Source of the DNA: CAINVV01 sp964506325
GTDB taxonomy: Bacteria > Bacteroidota > Bacteroidia > Bacteroidales > Prolixibacteraceae
Direction: 5' to 3'
DNA: 6,802 nucleotides
Assembly: GCA_964506325.1 (NCBI GenBank)
Contig: CAZDLO010000155.1
Location: 1 to 6,802, forward strand
Shown here: positions 5,651 through 6,802 of the stretch, in pieces
Layout: each line of letters begins with the position of its first letter
Numbering within the stretch: position 1 is the first letter of the stretch
Notes under the pieces: model-generated
The model's input: only the letters and a program-made list of their open reading frames with translations
What the model was told of the DNA's origin: nothing
The model's database searches: none
Translations under genes and position numbers: made by a program

Positions 5651-6652
5651 ATGACTGATCTTCACGAGTATATACGCAAAATTCCCAAGGCAGAGTTGCA
5701 CCTGCACATAGAAGGATGCCTGGAGCCCGACCTTATATTCAGGCTTGCTGAGCGCAATGGTATCAGGCTGAAATATGATTCGGCAGAATCTATGCGTAAA
5801 GCATATAATTTCGATAACCTCCAGGATTTCCTGGATCTGTATTATGATTCCTTTTCAGTATTGCTGAAAGAGCAGGACTTCTATGACCTGACATGGTCCT
5901 ATCTTCTGAAAGCCAAAGAAAACTGCATCGTTCACACAGAAGTGATGTTTGATCCGCAGGCACATACCTCAAGGGGTGTTCCCTTTAGTGCGGTAATTGG
6001 TGGGATATACCGGGCTCTTGCAGATGGTTACGAGAAGCTTGGAATATCATTCAGGTTGATTCTGTCATTTCTTCGCCACCTGAGTGCGGAAGAGGGTTTC
6101 AAGACATTGACCGAAGCGGAACCGTTCAAGGGCTGGATTACTGCGGTCGGCCTGGATTCTTCTGAAAAAAACTTCCCTCCGGATTTGTTTGCTGATCTGT
6201 TTGATGCCGCACAAGAGATGGGTTTTTTAACTGTTGCGCATGCAGGGGAAGAAGGTCCGCCTGAATATATCTGGGCGGCACTTGATTTGCTAAAAGCTTC
6301 CCGTATTGACCATGGGAACAGCTGCCTTGAAGATCCGGATCTGGTTGATGTTCTGGGGATTTACGAAGTGCCGCTTACCTCCTGCCCGCTGTCCAATCTC
6401 AGGCTGAAAGTTATCAAATCAATGACCGATCACCCCTTGCGGGAAATGATGGAACGGGGAATCAAGGTTACTGTCAATTCGGATGATCCGGCATTCTTTG
6501 GTGGATATCTCAATGATAACCTCATCGCTGCTGCAGATGCCTTAAATTTGACGCGTGAAGATATCCTTCAGTTGGTGAGGAACTCATTTGAAGCGGCATT
6601 TATCACTGATGAAGAGAAAAAGGTACATCTCAAAAAAGTAGAAGAAGCATAG
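5651..6652 (+). CDS. Adenine deaminase (type 2, adenosine-deaminase-like amidohydrolase)
   Basis: The enzyme most likely hydrolyses adenine to hypoxanthine and ammonia for purine salvage, in the cytoplasm. It belongs to the adenosine/AMP deaminase superfamily with a TIM-barrel fold. Metal ligands are H17 and H19 (ELHLHIEG), H197 (VAHAGEEGPPEY) and D278 (NSDDPAFFGGY). E200 is the catalytic proton shuttle, with H221 (IDHG) and D279 nearby. FNDLY-type and later blocks such as NLQDFLDLYY (56-65), EQDFYDLTW (74-82), LILSFLRHLS (136-145) and VGLDSSE (166-172) resemble the adenine-specific branch, typified by Pseudomonas aeruginosa Pa0148, more than true adenosine deaminases. The 333 residues fit that branch. 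The ATG at 5651 places the HxH motif at the usual distance from the N-terminus. It follows rubrerythrin by 5 nt. Its last codons and stop form one arm of a long hairpin. Adenosine or another 6-aminopurine compound as substrate is less likely but not excluded. Confidence 0.88.
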   Translation: MTDLHEYIRKIPKAELHLHIEGCLEPDLIFRLAERNGIRLKYDSAESMRKAYNFDNLQDFLDLYYDSFSVLLKEQDFYDLTWSYLLKAKENCIVHTEVMFDPQAHTSRGVPFSAVIGGIYRALADGYEKLGISFRLILSFLRHLSAEEGFKTLTEAEPFKGWITAVGLDSSEKNFPPDLFADLFDAAQEMGFLTVAHAGEEGPPEYIWAALDLLKASRIDHGNSCLEDPDLVDVLGIYEVPLTSCPLSNLRLKVIKSMTDHPLREMMERGIKVTVNSDDPAFFGGYLNDNLIAAADALNLTREDILQLVRNSFEAAFITDEEKKVHLKKVEEA

Positions 6653-6676
6653 GCTTTTAAAGCTTATGCTTCTTCT
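6640..6676. terminator. Long hairpin between convergent genes, probable bidirectional terminator
   Basis: Positions 6640-6656 pair with 6660-6676 in a 17-bp stem with a single G-U pair and a 3-nt loop. Read on the - strand, the stem is followed within a few bases by a T6 run (complement of A 6632-6637), so terminator character is stronger for leftward transcription. Read rightward, the 3' arm itself is T-rich (TTCTTCTT) but no clean U-tract follows. The deaminase TAG (6650-6652) and the TAA of a likely - strand gene (6664-6666) are both inside the stem. Confidence 0.75.
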
Positions 6677-6802
6677 TGCATTACCTGGAATACCTTGCCG
6701 GAGGTTCCAGACATGGGATAGTTCTGAAGTTTCAGGGTTTTGGATACCCGTCCATTTGATGCAGATTCCGACTGATTTCTTCATTAGATAATTCATAATC
6801 AG
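6664..6802 (-). CDS. 3' end of a convergent gene, unidentified, with an apparent frameshift
   Basis: On the - strand, the frame ending at the TAA at 6664-6666 reads a plausible C-terminus (NYPMSGTSGKVFQVMQEEA) but is closed upstream by TAA and TGA at 6781-6786. A second frame entering from the window edge reads DYELSNEEISRNLHQMDG and runs to a TGA at 6732-6734. The two join as one continuous protein if a single base is missing near 6738-6749, for example one A in the A4 run or one G in the G3 run (as read on the - strand). Ending just before a hairpin with a leftward T-tract supports a real gene coming from the right. I do not recognise the family. The alternatives are that the gene ends at 6732-6734, or that neither frame is coding. 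Confidence 0.4.

Noticed and set aside
5651..6652. Aminodeoxyfutalosine deaminase acting with the UbiD protein in menaquinone synthesis
   Set aside because: Some relatives in this amidohydrolase group have that activity, and a UbiD-type gene is nearby. However, the motif set (NLQDFLDLYY, VGLDSSE, VAHAGEEGPPEYIW, NSDDPAFFGGY) fits the adenine deaminase branch, and the gene is coupled to rubrerythrin, not to the UbiD gene.
6584..6796. 70-codon - strand frame starting near the right edge
   Set aside because: It reads through the terminator hairpin and antisense into the deaminase gene. The two other - strand frames over the same region have a more protein-like sequence and end near the hairpin.

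Overview
The window comes from a Bacteroidota chromosome, probably a Bacteroidales-like lineage. The evidence is the RpoA and L17 sequences (L17 has a long low-complexity tail), a citrate synthase of the large eukaryote-like type, AT-rich leaders without clear Shine-Dalgarno sequences, and a candidate promoter of the Bacteroidota -33/-7 form. All intact genes lie on the + strand.

Layout. Positions 1-1383 hold the end of the alpha ribosomal-protein operon: rpoA, cut by the left window edge, then rplQ 5 nt later. A strong intrinsic terminator follows at 1410-1438. The 244-nt gap before the next gene holds that terminator and a 13-bp AT-only inverted repeat. Positions 1628-4887 hold a citrate synthase and a UbiD-family prenyl-FMN decarboxylase, 32 nt apart and with no terminator between them, so probably one transcript. 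A 182-nt gap (4888-5069) holds a candidate promoter, a 16-bp perfect palindrome and a terminator-like U6 hairpin. Positions 5070-6652 hold rubrerythrin and a type-2 adenine deaminase, 5 nt apart and very likely co-transcribed. The right edge appears to hold the 3' end of a convergent - strand gene. It shares a long hairpin with the deaminase, and both stop codons lie inside that hairpin.

Biology. The genes are mostly housekeeping: transcription and translation machinery, entry into the TCA cycle, prFMN-dependent decarboxylation (possibly quinone-related), peroxide detoxification by a di-iron protein, and adenine salvage. I see no mobile element, CRISPR array, tRNA, rRNA or defence system, and no clear new multi-gene system.

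The points most worth a second look are: an in-frame TAA in the most conserved segment of rpoA; an apparent -1 frameshift in the - strand gene fragment at the right edge; the shared stop-codon hairpin between the convergent genes; and the structured leader in front of rubrerythrin. The two coding disruptions may be sequence errors, and this should be settled first.
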